Source: Phytopseudomonas straminea
GTDB taxonomy: Bacteria; Pseudomonadota; Gammaproteobacteria; Pseudomonadales; Pseudomonadaceae
Assembly (NCBI RefSeq): GCF_900112645.1
Contig: NZ_FOMO01000009.1
Span: 62,001-126,000 of the forward strand
Direction of reading: 5' to 3'
DNA length: 64,000 nucleotides
Each line of letters starts with the position of its first letter. Position 1 is the stretch's first letter. The position numbers and the translations under genes are program-made. Under the pieces are notes generated by a model. It was given only the letters and a program-made list of their open reading frames with translations, was not told the DNA's origin and did not search any database. Shown piece by piece: positions 1 to 9,256 of this stretch.

Positions 1-38
1 ACGCTTCCATAATTCGCACTCATTCAAGGAGACGTACC

Positions 39-857
39 TTGGCGCGTGCGGCCGTTCCCCCCTCTGTCGATTCCTCGGTGCTGCTGGTGCAGCTCACCGA
101 CAGCCATCTGTTCGCCGATGACAGCGGCCGGCTGCTGGGCATGGACACCGCGGAAAGTCTGCGCCGGGTGGTCGAGCAGGTGCTCAAGGAGCAACCGGCC
201 ATCGACATGATCCTGGCCACCGGTGACCTGTCCCAGGACGGTACGGCGGCTTCCTACGCACGCTTCGTCGAGTTGAGCCACTCCATCGACGCCCCGGCCC
301 GCTGGATTCCTGGCAACCATGACGACATTCACACCATGCAGGCCGCCTGCGTGGGCACCGATCTGCTCGAGCCGATCGTCGATCTGGGTAACTGGCGGGT
401 CACGCTGCTCGACTCGTCGATCCCGGGCGCTGTGCCGGGTTACCTGCAGGAATCCCAGCTGGTGCTGCTGGAACGTGCGCTGAGCGAGGCGCCGGATCGT
501 CATCACCTGATCTGCCTGCACCACCACCCGGTGGATATCGGCTGCCAGTGGATGGCGCCGATCGGCCTGCGTAATCCGGATGCGTTGTTCTCGCTGCTGC
601 AACGCTTTCCCCAGGCGCGCGCCGTGCTCTGGGGCCACGTGCACCAGACCATCGACACCCGCCGTGGCGACCTGCGCCTGCTGGCGTCGCCGTCGACCTG
701 CGTGCAGTTCACCCCGGGTAGTGAAGACTTCCAGGCCGACAGTGCGGCGCCAGGTTATCGCTGGCTGCGTCTGCACGACGACGGGCGCCTTGATACCGGC
801 GTATCGCGGGTCGAAGGCTTCGTCTTCGAGCCCGACTACAACGTTGGCGGCTACTGA
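39..857 (+). CDS. cpdA: 3',5'-cyclic-AMP phosphodiesterase CpdA
   Basis: This 272-residue calcineurin-like metallophosphoesterase hydrolyses cAMP to AMP and so limits cAMP/Vfr-type signalling in the cytoplasm. The metal-binding signature is complete: TDSH (residues 20-23), GDL (62-64), GNHDD (92-96), a HHHP cluster near 160 and GHVH near 200. That order (D-x-H, GD, GNHD, H, GHxH) defines the family. The start is a TTG preceded at about 7 nt by AAGGAG; no in-frame ATG gives a better fit. It is the first gene of a co-directional block running to parC. The 38 bases before it hold no recognisable gene. The family call is firm; cAMP specificity comes from family knowledge and from the adjacent yqiA-parE order. 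Confidence 0.93.
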   Translation: MARAAVPPSVDSSVLLVQLTDSHLFADDSGRLLGMDTAESLRRVVEQVLKEQPAIDMILATGDLSQDGTAASYARFVELSHSIDAPARWIPGNHDDIHTMQAACVGTDLLEPIVDLGNWRVTLLDSSIPGAVPGYLQESQLVLLERALSEAPDRHHLICLHHHPVDIGCQWMAPIGLRNPDALFSLLQRFPQARAVLWGHVHQTIDTRRGDLRLLASPSTCVQFTPGSEDFQADSAAPGYRWLRLHDDGRLDTGVSRVEGFVFEPDYNVGGY

Positions 858-918
858 GACGCGCGGGCGGCAACAGCAGCGCTTGCAGCCTGCTGGCTGG
901 CACTAGTAGCCTCCCGTT

Positions 919-1500
919 ATGACCAATACCATTCTTTATATCCACGGCCTCAACAGTTCGCCGGTTTCCACCAAGGCCAGCCAGTTGATCGCCGCCATGA
1001 CCGACCGCGGCCTGCAGAACCAGTTGCGGGTTCCGGCCCTGCATCACCATCCTCGCCAGGCCATCGCCCAGCTCGAAGCCCTGATCGCCGAGCTGGGACG
1101 CCCCACGCTGGTCGGCAGCTCCCTGGGCGGCTACTATGCGACCCACCTGGCCGAGCGGCACGGGCTCAAGGCGCTGCTGATCAACCCGGCGGTGCGGCCC
1201 CACGAGTTGTTCGACGGCTACCTGGGCACGCAGACCAACCATTACAGCGGCGAAACCTGGGAACTGACCGAGGACCACGTGGCGGCCCTGGCTGAACTGG
1301 CCGTCGAGCCGCCTGCGGACCCGGCGCGTTATCAGGTGTGGCTGCAGACCGGCGACGAAACCCTCGACTACCGGCGCGCCCAGGCCTATTACCGGCACTG
1401 CGCCCTGCGCATCGAAGCGGGTGGCGACCACGGTTTCCAGGGTTTCGCCGAGCGCCTGCCGATGTTGTTCGCCTTTGCCGGCATTGCGCCCGCCAGCTGA
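919..1500 (+). CDS. yqiA: YqiA-family alpha/beta-hydrolase esterase
   Basis: A 193-residue alpha/beta hydrolase of the UPF0227/YqiA family, which in E. coli acts on short acyl esters. It opens with the family's ILYIHGLNSSP block (residues 5-15). The nucleophile elbow is GSSLGG, with Ser68 central, and the probable catalytic His171 lies in the C-terminal GDHGF. There is no signal peptide, so it is cytoplasmic. It lies between cpdA and parE, as in E. coli and other pseudomonads, 61 nt after cpdA and 45 nt before parE. The physiological substrate is unknown. Confidence 0.88.
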   Translation: MTNTILYIHGLNSSPVSTKASQLIAAMTDRGLQNQLRVPALHHHPRQAIAQLEALIAELGRPTLVGSSLGGYYATHLAERHGLKALLINPAVRPHELFDGYLGTQTNHYSGETWELTEDHVAALAELAVEPPADPARYQVWLQTGDETLDYRRAQAYYRHCALRIEAGGDHGFQGFAERLPMLFAFAGIAPAS

Positions 1501-1545
1501 GCGGGCGCTGCCAATCCCCGATCAATCAGAGCATTGCAGAGACCC

Positions 1546-3444
1546 ATGGCCCAGCAAAACGCCTACAACGCCGATGCCATCGAAGTGCTTTCCGGCCTCG
1601 ACCCGGTGCGCAAGCGCCCGGGGATGTACACCGACACCACTCGCCCCAACCACCTGGCCCAGGAAGTCATCGACAACAGTGTCGACGAAGCCCTGGCCGG
1701 CCACGCCAAGTCCATTCAGGTGATCCTCCACGAGGACAACTCCCTGGAAGTGATCGACGACGGCCGTGGCATGCCGGTGGACATCCACCCTGAAGAAGGC
1801 GTGCCCGGTGTCGAGCTGATCCTTACCAAGCTGCACGCCGGCGGCAAGTTCAGCAACAAGAACTACCAGTTCTCCGGCGGCCTGCACGGTGTCGGCATCT
1901 CGGTGGTCAACGCCTTGTCGACCCGCGTGGAGGTGCGCGTCAAGCGCGACGGCAGCGAGTACTCCATGGCCTTCGCCGACGGTTTCAAGGCCAGCGACTT
2001 GGAAGTGATCGGCAGCGTCGGCAAGCGCAACACCGGCACCAGCGTGCACTTCTGGCCGGACGCCAAGTATTTCGATTCCCACAAGTTCTCGGTCAGCCGC
2101 CTCAAGCACGTGCTCAAGGCCAAGGCCGTGCTGTGCCCCGGCCTGGCGGTGAGCTTCCACGACAAGGCCAGTAACGAAAAAGTCGAGTGGCTGTACGAAG
2201 ACGGCCTGCGCTCGTACCTGGTCGATGCGGTCAGCGAATTCGAGCGCCTGCCCAACGAGCCCTTCTGCGGCAGCCTGGCCGGCAACAAGGAAGCCGTGGA
2301 CTGGGCGCTGCTGTGGCTGCCCGAAGGCGGCGACGCGGTGCAGGAAAGCTACGTCAACCTGATCCCCACGGCCCAGGGCGGCACCCACGTCAACGGCCTG
2401 CGTCAGGGCCTGCTGGACGCCATGCGCGAGTTCTGCGAGTTCCGCAACCTCTTGCCGCGTGGCGTCAAACTGGCGCCTGAAGACGTCTGGGAGCGCATCG
2501 CCTTCGTCCTGTCGATGAAGATGCAGGATGCCCAGTTCTCCGGACAGACCAAGGAGCGCCTGTCGTCTCGCGAGGCCTCGGCGTTCGTTTCCGGTGTGGT
2601 CAAGGACGCCTTCAGTCTGTGGCTCAACGCCCACCCGGAATTCGGCCAGCAGCTCGCCGAACTGGCTATCAGCAATGCCAGCCGCCGCCTCAAGGCGGGC
2701 AAGAAGGTCGAGCGCAAGAAGATCACCCAGGGCCCGGCGCTGCCCGGCAAGCTGGCCGATTGTGCTGGCCAGAACCCGCTGCGCTGCGAGCTGTTCCTGG
2801 TCGAGGGGGATTCGGCCGGCGGCAGCGCCAAACAGGCGCGGGACAAGGAGTTTCAGGCGATCATGCCGCTGCGCGGCAAGATCCTGAACACCTGGGAAGT
2901 GGACGGCGGCGAGGTGCTGGCCAGCCAGGAGGTGCATGACATCGCCGTGGCCATAGGTATCGACCCCGGCTCCAACGATCTCTCCGGGCTGCGCTACGGC
3001 AAGATTTGCATCCTCGCCGACGCCGACTCCGACGGCCTGCACATCGCCACGCTGCTCTGCGCGCTGTTCGTGCGCCACTTCCGACCGCTGGTCGACGCCG
3101 GTCATGTCTACGTGGCCATGCCGCCGCTGTACCGCATCGATCTGGGCAAGGACATCTACTACGCCCTCGACGAGGCCGAGCGCGACGGCATTCTCGATCG
3201 CCTGGTGGCCGAGAAGAAGCGTGGCAAGCCCCAGGTCACCCGCTTCAAGGGTCTGGGCGAGATGAACCCGCCGCAGCTGCGCGAAACCACCATGGACCCC
3301 AACACCCGCCGCCTGGTGCAGCTGACCCTCGAAGACTTCGAGGGCACCCGCGAAGTGATGGACATGCTGCTGGCCAAGAAGCGCGCCGGCGACCGCAAAT
3401 CCTGGCTGGAGTCCAAGGGCAACCTGGCTGAGGTGTTGCTCTGA
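1546..3444 (+). CDS. parE: DNA topoisomerase IV subunit B
   Basis: ATPase subunit of topoisomerase IV (632 residues from the ATG), which with ParC decatenates daughter chromosomes. Visible elements are DNSVDEALAG (ATP-site Glu/Asn region), DDGRGMPV, the GGLHGVG lid motif, the Toprim entry LVEGDSAGGSAKQ and the metal-binding DADSDG. A TTG twelve bases upstream is in frame, but the ATG at 1546 reproduces the usual short N-terminus before YNADAIEVL. It ends in a TGATG overlap with the next gene. parC follows two genes later, so both subunits lie in one transcription block. Confidence 0.96.
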   Translation: MAQQNAYNADAIEVLSGLDPVRKRPGMYTDTTRPNHLAQEVIDNSVDEALAGHAKSIQVILHEDNSLEVIDDGRGMPVDIHPEEGVPGVELILTKLHAGGKFSNKNYQFSGGLHGVGISVVNALSTRVEVRVKRDGSEYSMAFADGFKASDLEVIGSVGKRNTGTSVHFWPDAKYFDSHKFSVSRLKHVLKAKAVLCPGLAVSFHDKASNEKVEWLYEDGLRSYLVDAVSEFERLPNEPFCGSLAGNKEAVDWALLWLPEGGDAVQESYVNLIPTAQGGTHVNGLRQGLLDAMREFCEFRNLLPRGVKLAPEDVWERIAFVLSMKMQDAQFSGQTKERLSSREASAFVSGVVKDAFSLWLNAHPEFGQQLAELAISNASRRLKAGKKVERKKITQGPALPGKLADCAGQNPLRCELFLVEGDSAGGSAKQARDKEFQAIMPLRGKILNTWEVDGGEVLASQEVHDIAVAIGIDPGSNDLSGLRYGKICILADADSDGLHIATLLCALFVRHFRPLVDAGHVYVAMPPLYRIDLGKDIYYALDEAERDGILDRLVAEKKRGKPQVTRFKGLGEMNPPQLRETTMDPNTRRLVQLTLEDFEGTREVMDMLLAKKRAGDRKSWLESKGNLAEVLL

Positions 3445-4430
3445 TGCGCCGACTGGCCGGCGCCCTGCTGCTCGCTGCCATGACGCCGGTACTGGCCGAC
3501 ATGCCGCCGCTGGAAGAGCTCAAGCTGGTCAGCGAGCACCCGGTAGACGGTATGGATGCTGGCAACCTGTCGGGCCTGGCCTGGTGCGGCGATGCGCTGT
3601 GGGCGGTGTCCGACCGTGAAGATGATCGCCTGTACCGCCTGGATTCCTCGGCCACCGTCTGGCAGGCCGAAGCCGAGCGTTTCGTGGCGCCGCCCGCGCC
3701 GTCGATGCCGTTGCCCTGGGGCCTGCGCATGCGCACCTGGATGGCCGGGCTGGTGCGCGGCGGGCATCTTGACTTCGAAGGCATTGCCTGTGACGCCAGG
3801 GGCGATCGCTACCTGGTCAGCGAAGCCCGCGCGGCGGTGCTGCAGGTGCCGCCAGCCGCCGACGCGCAGTGGCTGAACCTGCCTGAAGGCATGGTGCGCC
3901 AGGCCCGGGCCAGCGGCATGCTGCTGAACTTCAACGCGCTGTTCGAAGGCATCGCCATCGACCCGGCCGGCGAGCGCCTGTGGCTGGCGGCGGAAAAGGA
4001 GCGTCGTGGCCTGGTGATTGTGCATAACCGCAACAACGCCTGGCGCTGCGAGGGTGGTTGCGTGCTGCTCAACGAGGGCGGTGAAGAAATCTCGCCCGAA
4101 GCGCTGGGCGGCCGGTCCGCGCCGGTGGACTTCTCCGATGTGGCCTTCTTCGAGGAGAAACTCTACACCCTGGAGCGCCAGGCCCATCGCATCTGCCGGC
4201 GCACGCCGGCCAATGGCGAGGTCGAGCGCTGCTGGTCGTTCGTCGCCGAAGCGCTGACCGACGCGCGCCGCTATCCCGTGCATTACGGCATGGCCGAGGC
4301 GTTGTCCGTTGACGCGCAGGGCGCCTGGATCGGCGTCGACAACGGTAGCCAAACCCGCAGCGATGGCGAGAAGCGCCCGATCGTCTGGCGCTTCGCCGCA
4401 CCGGCCGGTGGCTGGGGTGCCGTGCAGTGA
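3444..4430 (+). CDS. Phytase-like esterase domain protein, secreted
   Basis: A 328-residue protein whose first 20 or so residues form a signal peptide (positive MRR, hydrophobic ALLLAAM, cleavage near VLADM), so it is probably periplasmic. The body has the beta-propeller-like pattern of the esterase-like activity of phytase family (PF13449): NLSGLAWCGDALWAVSDRE near the start, DFEGIACD, LFEGIAIDP and a late AEALSVD, each marking a blade. It is translationally coupled to parE and overlaps the next gene by four bases. This gene and the next sit between parE and parC in pseudomonads. No substrate can be named; the family assignment is from pattern only. Confidence 0.72.
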   Translation: MRRLAGALLLAAMTPVLADMPPLEELKLVSEHPVDGMDAGNLSGLAWCGDALWAVSDREDDRLYRLDSSATVWQAEAERFVAPPAPSMPLPWGLRMRTWMAGLVRGGHLDFEGIACDARGDRYLVSEARAAVLQVPPAADAQWLNLPEGMVRQARASGMLLNFNALFEGIAIDPAGERLWLAAEKERRGLVIVHNRNNAWRCEGGCVLLNEGGEEISPEALGGRSAPVDFSDVAFFEEKLYTLERQAHRICRRTPANGEVERCWSFVAEALTDARRYPVHYGMAEALSVDAQGAWIGVDNGSQTRSDGEKRPIVWRFAAPAGGWGAVQ

Positions 4431-4951
4431 GCGAGCAGACCGTCGGGCGTCGAGCCGGCCGGGTGATGCTGGTGCTCGCCTGGGGCGCCGGCCTGCTGTT
4501 GGCCACGCATTTCTTCGGCAAGTGGGAAGAGGACAAGAGCCATCCCAATCGCCAGCCGGAATCGGTGCACGGCAGCGGCTACGTCGAAGTGCGCCTGGCC
4601 AGCAGCCCCGGCGGCCATTACCGGGTCGACGGGCAGATCAACGGCGAGGCGGCGAGCTTTCTGCTCGACACCGGCGCCACCCAGGTGGCGATTCCCAGCC
4701 AGGTCGCCAGCGATCTTGGCTTGCAAGCCGGCGCGCCGGTGCAGATCCGTACCGCCAACGGCATCGCCACGGCGCATCGCACGCGCCTGGAGCGTCTGCA
4801 ACTCGGCGATATCGTGCTGCACGACGTGTCGGCGTTGATCGCCCCGGGCATGGATGGCGATGAGATCCTGCTGGGCATGAGCGCCTTGAAACAACTCGAA
4901 TTCAGTCAGAAGGGCGGCAGCCTGGTGCTGCGCCAATCAACCTTGCAATGA
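4427..4951 (+). CDS. Retropepsin-like clan AA aspartic protease, membrane-anchored
   Basis: A 174-residue protein with one N-terminal membrane segment (about residues 12-28), then a linker and a single retropepsin-like domain. The catalytic motif FLLDTGATQVAIP carries the D-T-G of clan AA proteases, and a later hydrophobic-G motif (DEILLGMSALKQLEF) matches the second psi-loop signature. This is the pattern of the TIGR02281 family of bacterial retropepsin-like proteins, probably active as dimers on the periplasmic side. The GTG start overlaps the preceding stop (GTGA), so translation is probably coupled. Its targets are unknown. Confidence 0.78.
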   Translation: MSEQTVGRRAGRVMLVLAWGAGLLLATHFFGKWEEDKSHPNRQPESVHGSGYVEVRLASSPGGHYRVDGQINGEAASFLLDTGATQVAIPSQVASDLGLQAGAPVQIRTANGIATAHRTRLERLQLGDIVLHDVSALIAPGMDGDEILLGMSALKQLEFSQKGGSLVLRQSTLQ

Positions 4952-4958
4952 GGCACGC

Positions 4959-7208
4959 ATGAGCGAAACCCTCGATCTGAGCCTGGACGGCGTCGAACGC
5001 CGTTCCCTTGCCGACTTCACCGAGCAGGCTTATCTCAATTACTCCATGTACGTGATCATGGATCGCGCGCTGCCGCATATCGGCGACGGTCTGAAGCCCG
5101 TGCAGCGCCGTATCGTCTATGCCATGAGCGAACTGGGCCTGGACGCCGACGCCAAGCACAAGAAGTCGGCGCGTACCGTCGGCGACGTGCTCGGCAAGTT
5201 CCACCCCCACGGCGACAGCGCCTGCTACGAAGCCATGGTGCTGATGGCGCAGCCGTTCAGCTACCGCTATACGCTGGTCGACGGTCAGGGCAACTGGGGT
5301 GCGCCGGACGATCCCAAGTCCTTCGCCGCCATGCGCTACACCGAGGCGCGCCTGTCGCGCTATTCCGAGGTGCTGCTCAGCGAGCTGGGCCAGGGCACCG
5401 TGGACTGGGTGCCGAACTTCGACGGCACCCTGAACGAGCCGGCGACCCTGCCGGCACGGCTTCCCAACCTGCTGCTCAACGGCACCACCGGCATCGCCGT
5501 GGGCATGGCCACCGACGTACCGCCGCACAACCTGCGCGAAGTGGCCGCCGCTTGCGTGCGCCTGATCGACGAGCCCAACGCCACGGTCGAACAGCTGTGC
5601 GAACACGTACAGGGTCCGGATTACCCGACCGAGGCGGAAGTCATCACGCCGCGTGCCGACCTGCTGAAGATCTACGAAACCGGCCGCGGCTCGGTGCGCA
5701 TGCGCGCCGTGTACAGCGTCGAAGACGGCGACATCGTGGTCACCGCGCTGCCGCATCAGGTCTCCGGTTCCAAGGTGCTGGAGCAGATCGCCAGCCAGAT
5801 GCAGGCCAAGAAACTGCCGATGGTCGCCGACCTGCGCGACGAGTCGGACCACGAGAACCCGTGCCGCATCGTTATCATCCCGCGTTCCAATCGCGTCGAT
5901 GCCGACGAGCTGATGACTCACCTGTTCGCCACTACCGATCTGGAATCCAGCTACCGGGTCAACACCAACGTCATCGGCCTGGATGGCAAGCCTCAGGTCA
6001 AGAACCTGCGGCAGATGCTCGTCGAATGGTTGCAGTACCGCCTGGGCACCGTGCGCCGCCGCCTGCAGTTCCGTCTGGACAAGGTCGAGAAGCGCCTGCA
6101 CCTGTTGGAAGGCTTGCTGGTCGCCTTCCTCAATCTCGACGAAGTGATCCACATCATCCGTACCGAGGAGCATCCCAAGGCGCGCCTGATCGAGCGTTTC
6201 GAACTGAGCGAGATCCAGGCCGACTACATCCTCGACACCCGTCTGCGTCAGCTGGCGCGTTTGGAAGAGATGAAGCTGCGCAGCGAGCAGGACGAGCTGC
6301 TGAAGGAGCGCGACAAGCTGCTGGCCTTGCTGGGCAGCGAAGCCAAGCTGAAGAAGCTGGTACGCAAGGAAATTCTCGAGGACGCCGAGAAGTACGGCGA
6401 CGACCGCCGTTCGCCGATCGTCGCCCGCGCCGAAGCCCGCGCCCTGTCGGAAACCGAGCTGATGCCGACCGAGCCGGTCACCGTGGTGATTTCCGAAAAG
6501 GGCTGGGTGCGCTGCGCCAAGGGCCATGATATCGACGCCACCGGCCTGTCCTACAAGGCTGGCGACGGCTTCAAGGCCGCGGCGCCCGGGCGCTCGAACC
6601 AGTACGCGGTGTTCATCGATTCCACCGGGCGCAGTTACTCGCTGGCCGCCCATTCGCTGCCGTCGGCCCGTGGCCAGGGCGAGCCGCTGACCGGCCGTCT
6701 GACACCGCCGCCGGGCGCCTCCTTTGAGTGCGTGCTGCTGCCCGATGATGAGGCGCTGTACGTGATCGCCTCCGATGCCGGCTACGGTTTCGTGGTCAAG
6801 GGCGAGGACCTGCAGGCCAAGAACAAGGCCGGCAAGGCGCTGCTCAGTTTGCCCAATGGTGCGCGCGTGGTGCCGCCACGGCCGCTGAATAACCGCGAGG
6901 AAGACTGGCTGGCGGCGGTGACCACCGAAGGCCGCCTGTTGCTGTTCAAGGTCGCCGACCTGCCGCAACTGGGCAAGGGCAAGGGCAACAAGATCATCGG
7001 CATTCCCGGTGACCGCGTGGCCAGCCGCGAGGAGTACCTCACCGACCTGGCGGTGCTGCCGGCGGGCGCCACTCTTGTATTGCAAGCTGGCAAGCGTACG
7101 CTGTCCTTGAAGGCCGATGACCTCGAGCACTACAAGGGCGAGCGCGGCCGGCGCGGCAACAAATTGCCGCGTGGTTTCCAGCGTGTGGACGGCCTGTTGG
7201 TCGAGTAA
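4959..7208 (+). CDS. parC: DNA topoisomerase IV subunit A
   Basis: Breakage-reunion subunit of topoisomerase IV, 749 residues. The catalytic Tyr127 lies in AAMRYTEARLS. The quinolone-determining segment KFHPHGDSACYEAM holds Ser87 and Glu91, the residues typical of quinolone-susceptible alleles. The N-terminal winged-helix/tower core is followed from about residue 490 by degenerate beta-pinwheel repeats. It starts at an ATG seven bases after the upstream gene, so it probably belongs to the same transcript as parE and the two small genes between them. Confidence 0.97.
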   Translation: MSETLDLSLDGVERRSLADFTEQAYLNYSMYVIMDRALPHIGDGLKPVQRRIVYAMSELGLDADAKHKKSARTVGDVLGKFHPHGDSACYEAMVLMAQPFSYRYTLVDGQGNWGAPDDPKSFAAMRYTEARLSRYSEVLLSELGQGTVDWVPNFDGTLNEPATLPARLPNLLLNGTTGIAVGMATDVPPHNLREVAAACVRLIDEPNATVEQLCEHVQGPDYPTEAEVITPRADLLKIYETGRGSVRMRAVYSVEDGDIVVTALPHQVSGSKVLEQIASQMQAKKLPMVADLRDESDHENPCRIVIIPRSNRVDADELMTHLFATTDLESSYRVNTNVIGLDGKPQVKNLRQMLVEWLQYRLGTVRRRLQFRLDKVEKRLHLLEGLLVAFLNLDEVIHIIRTEEHPKARLIERFELSEIQADYILDTRLRQLARLEEMKLRSEQDELLKERDKLLALLGSEAKLKKLVRKEILEDAEKYGDDRRSPIVARAEARALSETELMPTEPVTVVISEKGWVRCAKGHDIDATGLSYKAGDGFKAAAPGRSNQYAVFIDSTGRSYSLAAHSLPSARGQGEPLTGRLTPPPGASFECVLLPDDEALYVIASDAGYGFVVKGEDLQAKNKAGKALLSLPNGARVVPPRPLNNREEDWLAAVTTEGRLLLFKVADLPQLGKGKGNKIIGIPGDRVASREEYLTDLAVLPAGATLVLQAGKRTLSLKADDLEHYKGERGRRGNKLPRGFQRVDGLLVE

Positions 7209-7242
7209 CCCTGCTGGCCAATGGCCTGGGGCTGGAGTTCGC

Positions 7243-7268
7243 GGGCGGTTTATCGGATGATACCGCCC
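7243..7268 (+). terminator. Stem-loop downstream of parC, possible terminator
   Basis: GGGCGGT (7243-7249) pairs perfectly with ACCGCCC (7262-7268) across a 12-nt loop, 35 nt after the parC stop. No T-tract follows, so termination is uncertain. The rest of the gap to 7457 contains no recognisable gene. Confidence 0.4.
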
Positions 7269-7457
7269 CTCGCATGCCCGCCGGACGGTGGGCCATCTGC
7301 CATCCTTTATTCAAGTCGTCGGGTGGCAGGCGCATTGCATGTGTACAGGGATTATTTGCACCGCGCAGGCGTAAGCCGGCGTGGTGATTCACCTATTTTT
7401 GTATTGGCATGTTCACCTGCCACGATCGCTGGCCCCGCTGCCAGCTGGAAGACATTG

Positions 7458-8162
7458 ATGATTGCTAAGCGGCTTCCTCTCACCCTGCTTCTCACCGGTC
7501 TGCTGATGCTGACCGGCTGTTCGCACCTGATGCCCGTATCCCTCTATCAGCTCGACGGCGGCCCGGCGGCCACCAAGACGGCGGACAAGGATGGCATGAG
7601 CGTATTGCTGGGCCCGATTACCGTGGCCGATTACCTGCAGCGTGAAGCTCTGCTGCAACGCCAGGATGACGGCAGCCTGAGCCCCGCGATGACCTCGCGC
7701 TGGGCCGGCAGTCTGGCCACGGACCTGGATCGTCAGGTGCTGCGCCAGCTGTCCAACCGCATCAACAGCCAGCGCCTGGTGCTGGCCTCGGACAACCCCA
7801 ACTACAAGGCCCAGGTGCAGGTGCTGCTGTCCATTACCCGCCTGGATTCCGGCCCGCGCCAACCGGCGGTGCTCGAAGGTCAATGGCGCCTGGTCGGCCG
7901 TGACGGGCAGTTGCTCGACACCCGCCTGGTGCACCTGGAAGAGAAGCACAAGGGTCCGATCGCCGATCAGGTGCGTGCCCAAAGCGCTGTAGTGCAGCAA
8001 CTGGTCGACCAGTTGGCCACTGCGGTGAAGAACAGCGGCAGCAATCCGATTGCCGCCGAAGAACCGCGTCGCAAGGCGCCGGTGCCGGCTGCACGGCAGG
8101 AACCACCGAAGATGCCGGTGGCCGAGCCGATTCGTATCGACGCCGAAGTGTTTCGCTTTTGA
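7458..8162 (+). CDS. PqiC/YmbA-type membrane-integrity lipoprotein
   Basis: A 234-residue lipoprotein. A classic lipobox (LMLTGC) places the lipidated Cys at residue 21, after a KR-leading hydrophobic signal, so it is probably an outer-membrane lipoprotein. The domain fits the ABC-type transport auxiliary lipoprotein family (PF03886, PqiC): SLYQLD after the Cys, LLGPITVADYLQREALL, then RWAGSLATDLDRQVLRQL. PqiC partners the PqiA/PqiB MCE lipid-transport system in E. coli, but no pqiAB neighbour is visible here. The reading frame is open upstream to 7221; the ATG at 7458 was chosen because it begins the signal peptide and follows a GGAAGA sequence. Residues beyond 190 are a proline/alanine-rich tail. 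Confidence 0.75.
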   Translation: MIAKRLPLTLLLTGLLMLTGCSHLMPVSLYQLDGGPAATKTADKDGMSVLLGPITVADYLQREALLQRQDDGSLSPAMTSRWAGSLATDLDRQVLRQLSNRINSQRLVLASDNPNYKAQVQVLLSITRLDSGPRQPAVLEGQWRLVGRDGQLLDTRLVHLEEKHKGPIADQVRAQSAVVQQLVDQLATAVKNSGSNPIAAEEPRRKAPVPAARQEPPKMPVAEPIRIDAEVFRF

Positions 8163-8172
8163 GGCTGACGGG

Positions 8173-9114
8173 TCAGGCTTGGCCTGACCCGTTTTCGCCT
8201 TCCTCACGCTGGTAACCTTCCAGCACGCCCGCCGTGCTTATCGCCTCGTCGAGAAATACGGTCACAGCCGGATGCGCGCGCGCGCCCTTGCGGTAGGCCA
8301 GAAAGATCTTGCGCTGGATCGCCGGTGCCAGGCGCACGGCTGTGACGCCTTCCACCGGCCTGAGCAGGCGCAGGCCGGAAACCACCGAAATCGAATTGCC
8401 CGAGGCGACCATCGCCGCGACCATTTCGAAGCCCGCACAGTGGGCGTTGATGCGCGGCGTGAAGCCCGAGCGGCGGCACAGGTTGGCGATGAATTCGCCG
8501 AACGAGCTGTTGGTGGAGTCCAGCGCCCAGGCTTCATCTTGCAGGTCGGCAATGGTCAGCGTGGTGCGCGAAGCCAGCGGGTGGTTGGTCGGCAGCAGCA
8601 CATGCAGGCGGTCCTCGGTCAGCGGAATCAGTTCGTAATGTTCCTGGCGCGCCTTGCTGGCGCCGGCCAGGTCATCGACCACCGCCACGTCGATCTGCCA
8701 GGCGCTCAGGGCGCTGAGGCTTTCCTGAGGCTCCAGGTCGGCGACCACCACTTCCAGGCGCGGGTAGGCCTGGCGCAGGTTGTGCACGATGGGCGCGACC
8801 AGCGCCACGGCGATGGACGGGAAGGCGGCAACGCGCAGCTCACCGGCGATCTCGCTGCGCAGCTGCGCCAGTTCCGAGCGCGCCTCGTCGAGAATCACCA
8901 GAATCCGCTCCACGTGGGCCACCAGCCGGGTACCGGCGGGCGTGAGCGCCACGCCGCGGCCACGCCGCTCGATTAACGCCACATCCGCCTCACGTTCCAG
9001 CTGGGCGACCTGCTGGGACACCGCCGAGGGCGTCAGGTGCAGAAACTCGGCGGTCGCCGCCATGGTGCCGCAACGGGCCAGTTCGCGAAGGGTGCGCAGG
9101 CGGATCAGATCCAT
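8173..9114 (-). CDS. LysR-family transcriptional regulator
   Basis: A 313-residue LysR-type regulator. The N-terminal winged helix-turn-helix (about residues 4-62) has the signature LRELARCGTMAATAEFLHLTPSAVSQQVAQLE. The periplasmic-binding-like effector domain begins near residue 90 (ELRVAAFPSIA). It is transcribed divergently from L-serine dehydratase with a 142-bp gap, which suggests that it controls that gene and perhaps sstT beyond it. The inducer is unknown; serine or a related amino acid is an inference from neighbours. The C-terminal tail (EEGENGSGQA) is not conserved-looking. It converges on the PqiC-like gene, with ten bases between stop codons. Confidence 0.88.
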   Translation of the reverse strand: MDLIRLRTLRELARCGTMAATAEFLHLTPSAVSQQVAQLEREADVALIERRGRGVALTPAGTRLVAHVERILVILDEARSELAQLRSEIAGELRVAAFPSIAVALVAPIVHNLRQAYPRLEVVVADLEPQESLSALSAWQIDVAVVDDLAGASKARQEHYELIPLTEDRLHVLLPTNHPLASRTTLTIADLQDEAWALDSTNSSFGEFIANLCRRSGFTPRINAHCAGFEMVAAMVASGNSISVVSGLRLLRPVEGVTAVRLAPAIQRKIFLAYRKGARAHPAVTVFLDEAISTAGVLEGYQREEGENGSGQA

Positions 9115-9130
9115 GGGTGATACCTGAAAG

Positions 9131-9160
9131 GTAAGAATTACTAATCAATATAGTAAGAAT
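9131..9160. promoter_or_regulatory. Candidate LysR-regulator operator between lysR and serine dehydratase
   Basis: The divergent gap is AT-rich compared with its surroundings and holds two identical octamers, GTAAGAAT, at 9131-9138 and 9153-9160 (22 bp apart, two helical turns). They bracket a dyad, TTACTA (9138-9143) and TAGTAA (9151-9156), separated by 7 bp. LysR regulators commonly bind such dyads about 20-60 bp upstream of their own start, and this one ends 17 bp from the lysR start codon. Binding is inferred, not shown. Confidence 0.5.
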
Positions 9161-9256
9161 AAATCAGTATACATAATGGAATGGCAGTCTTAGATTTTTC
9201 CTGTCGACGGTACGTAACCGGGTATCCGTCTCAACTCACAGAAGAAAAATACAGCC

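Noticed and set aside
1522..3105. Long minus-strand open frame opposite parE (and similar ones opposite parC at 4902-7130 and polB at 29069-31486)
   Set aside because: They are shadows of GC-rich codon use; the plus-strand genes are complete, well-known families and the antisense translations show only low-complexity V/A/G/H-rich sequence.
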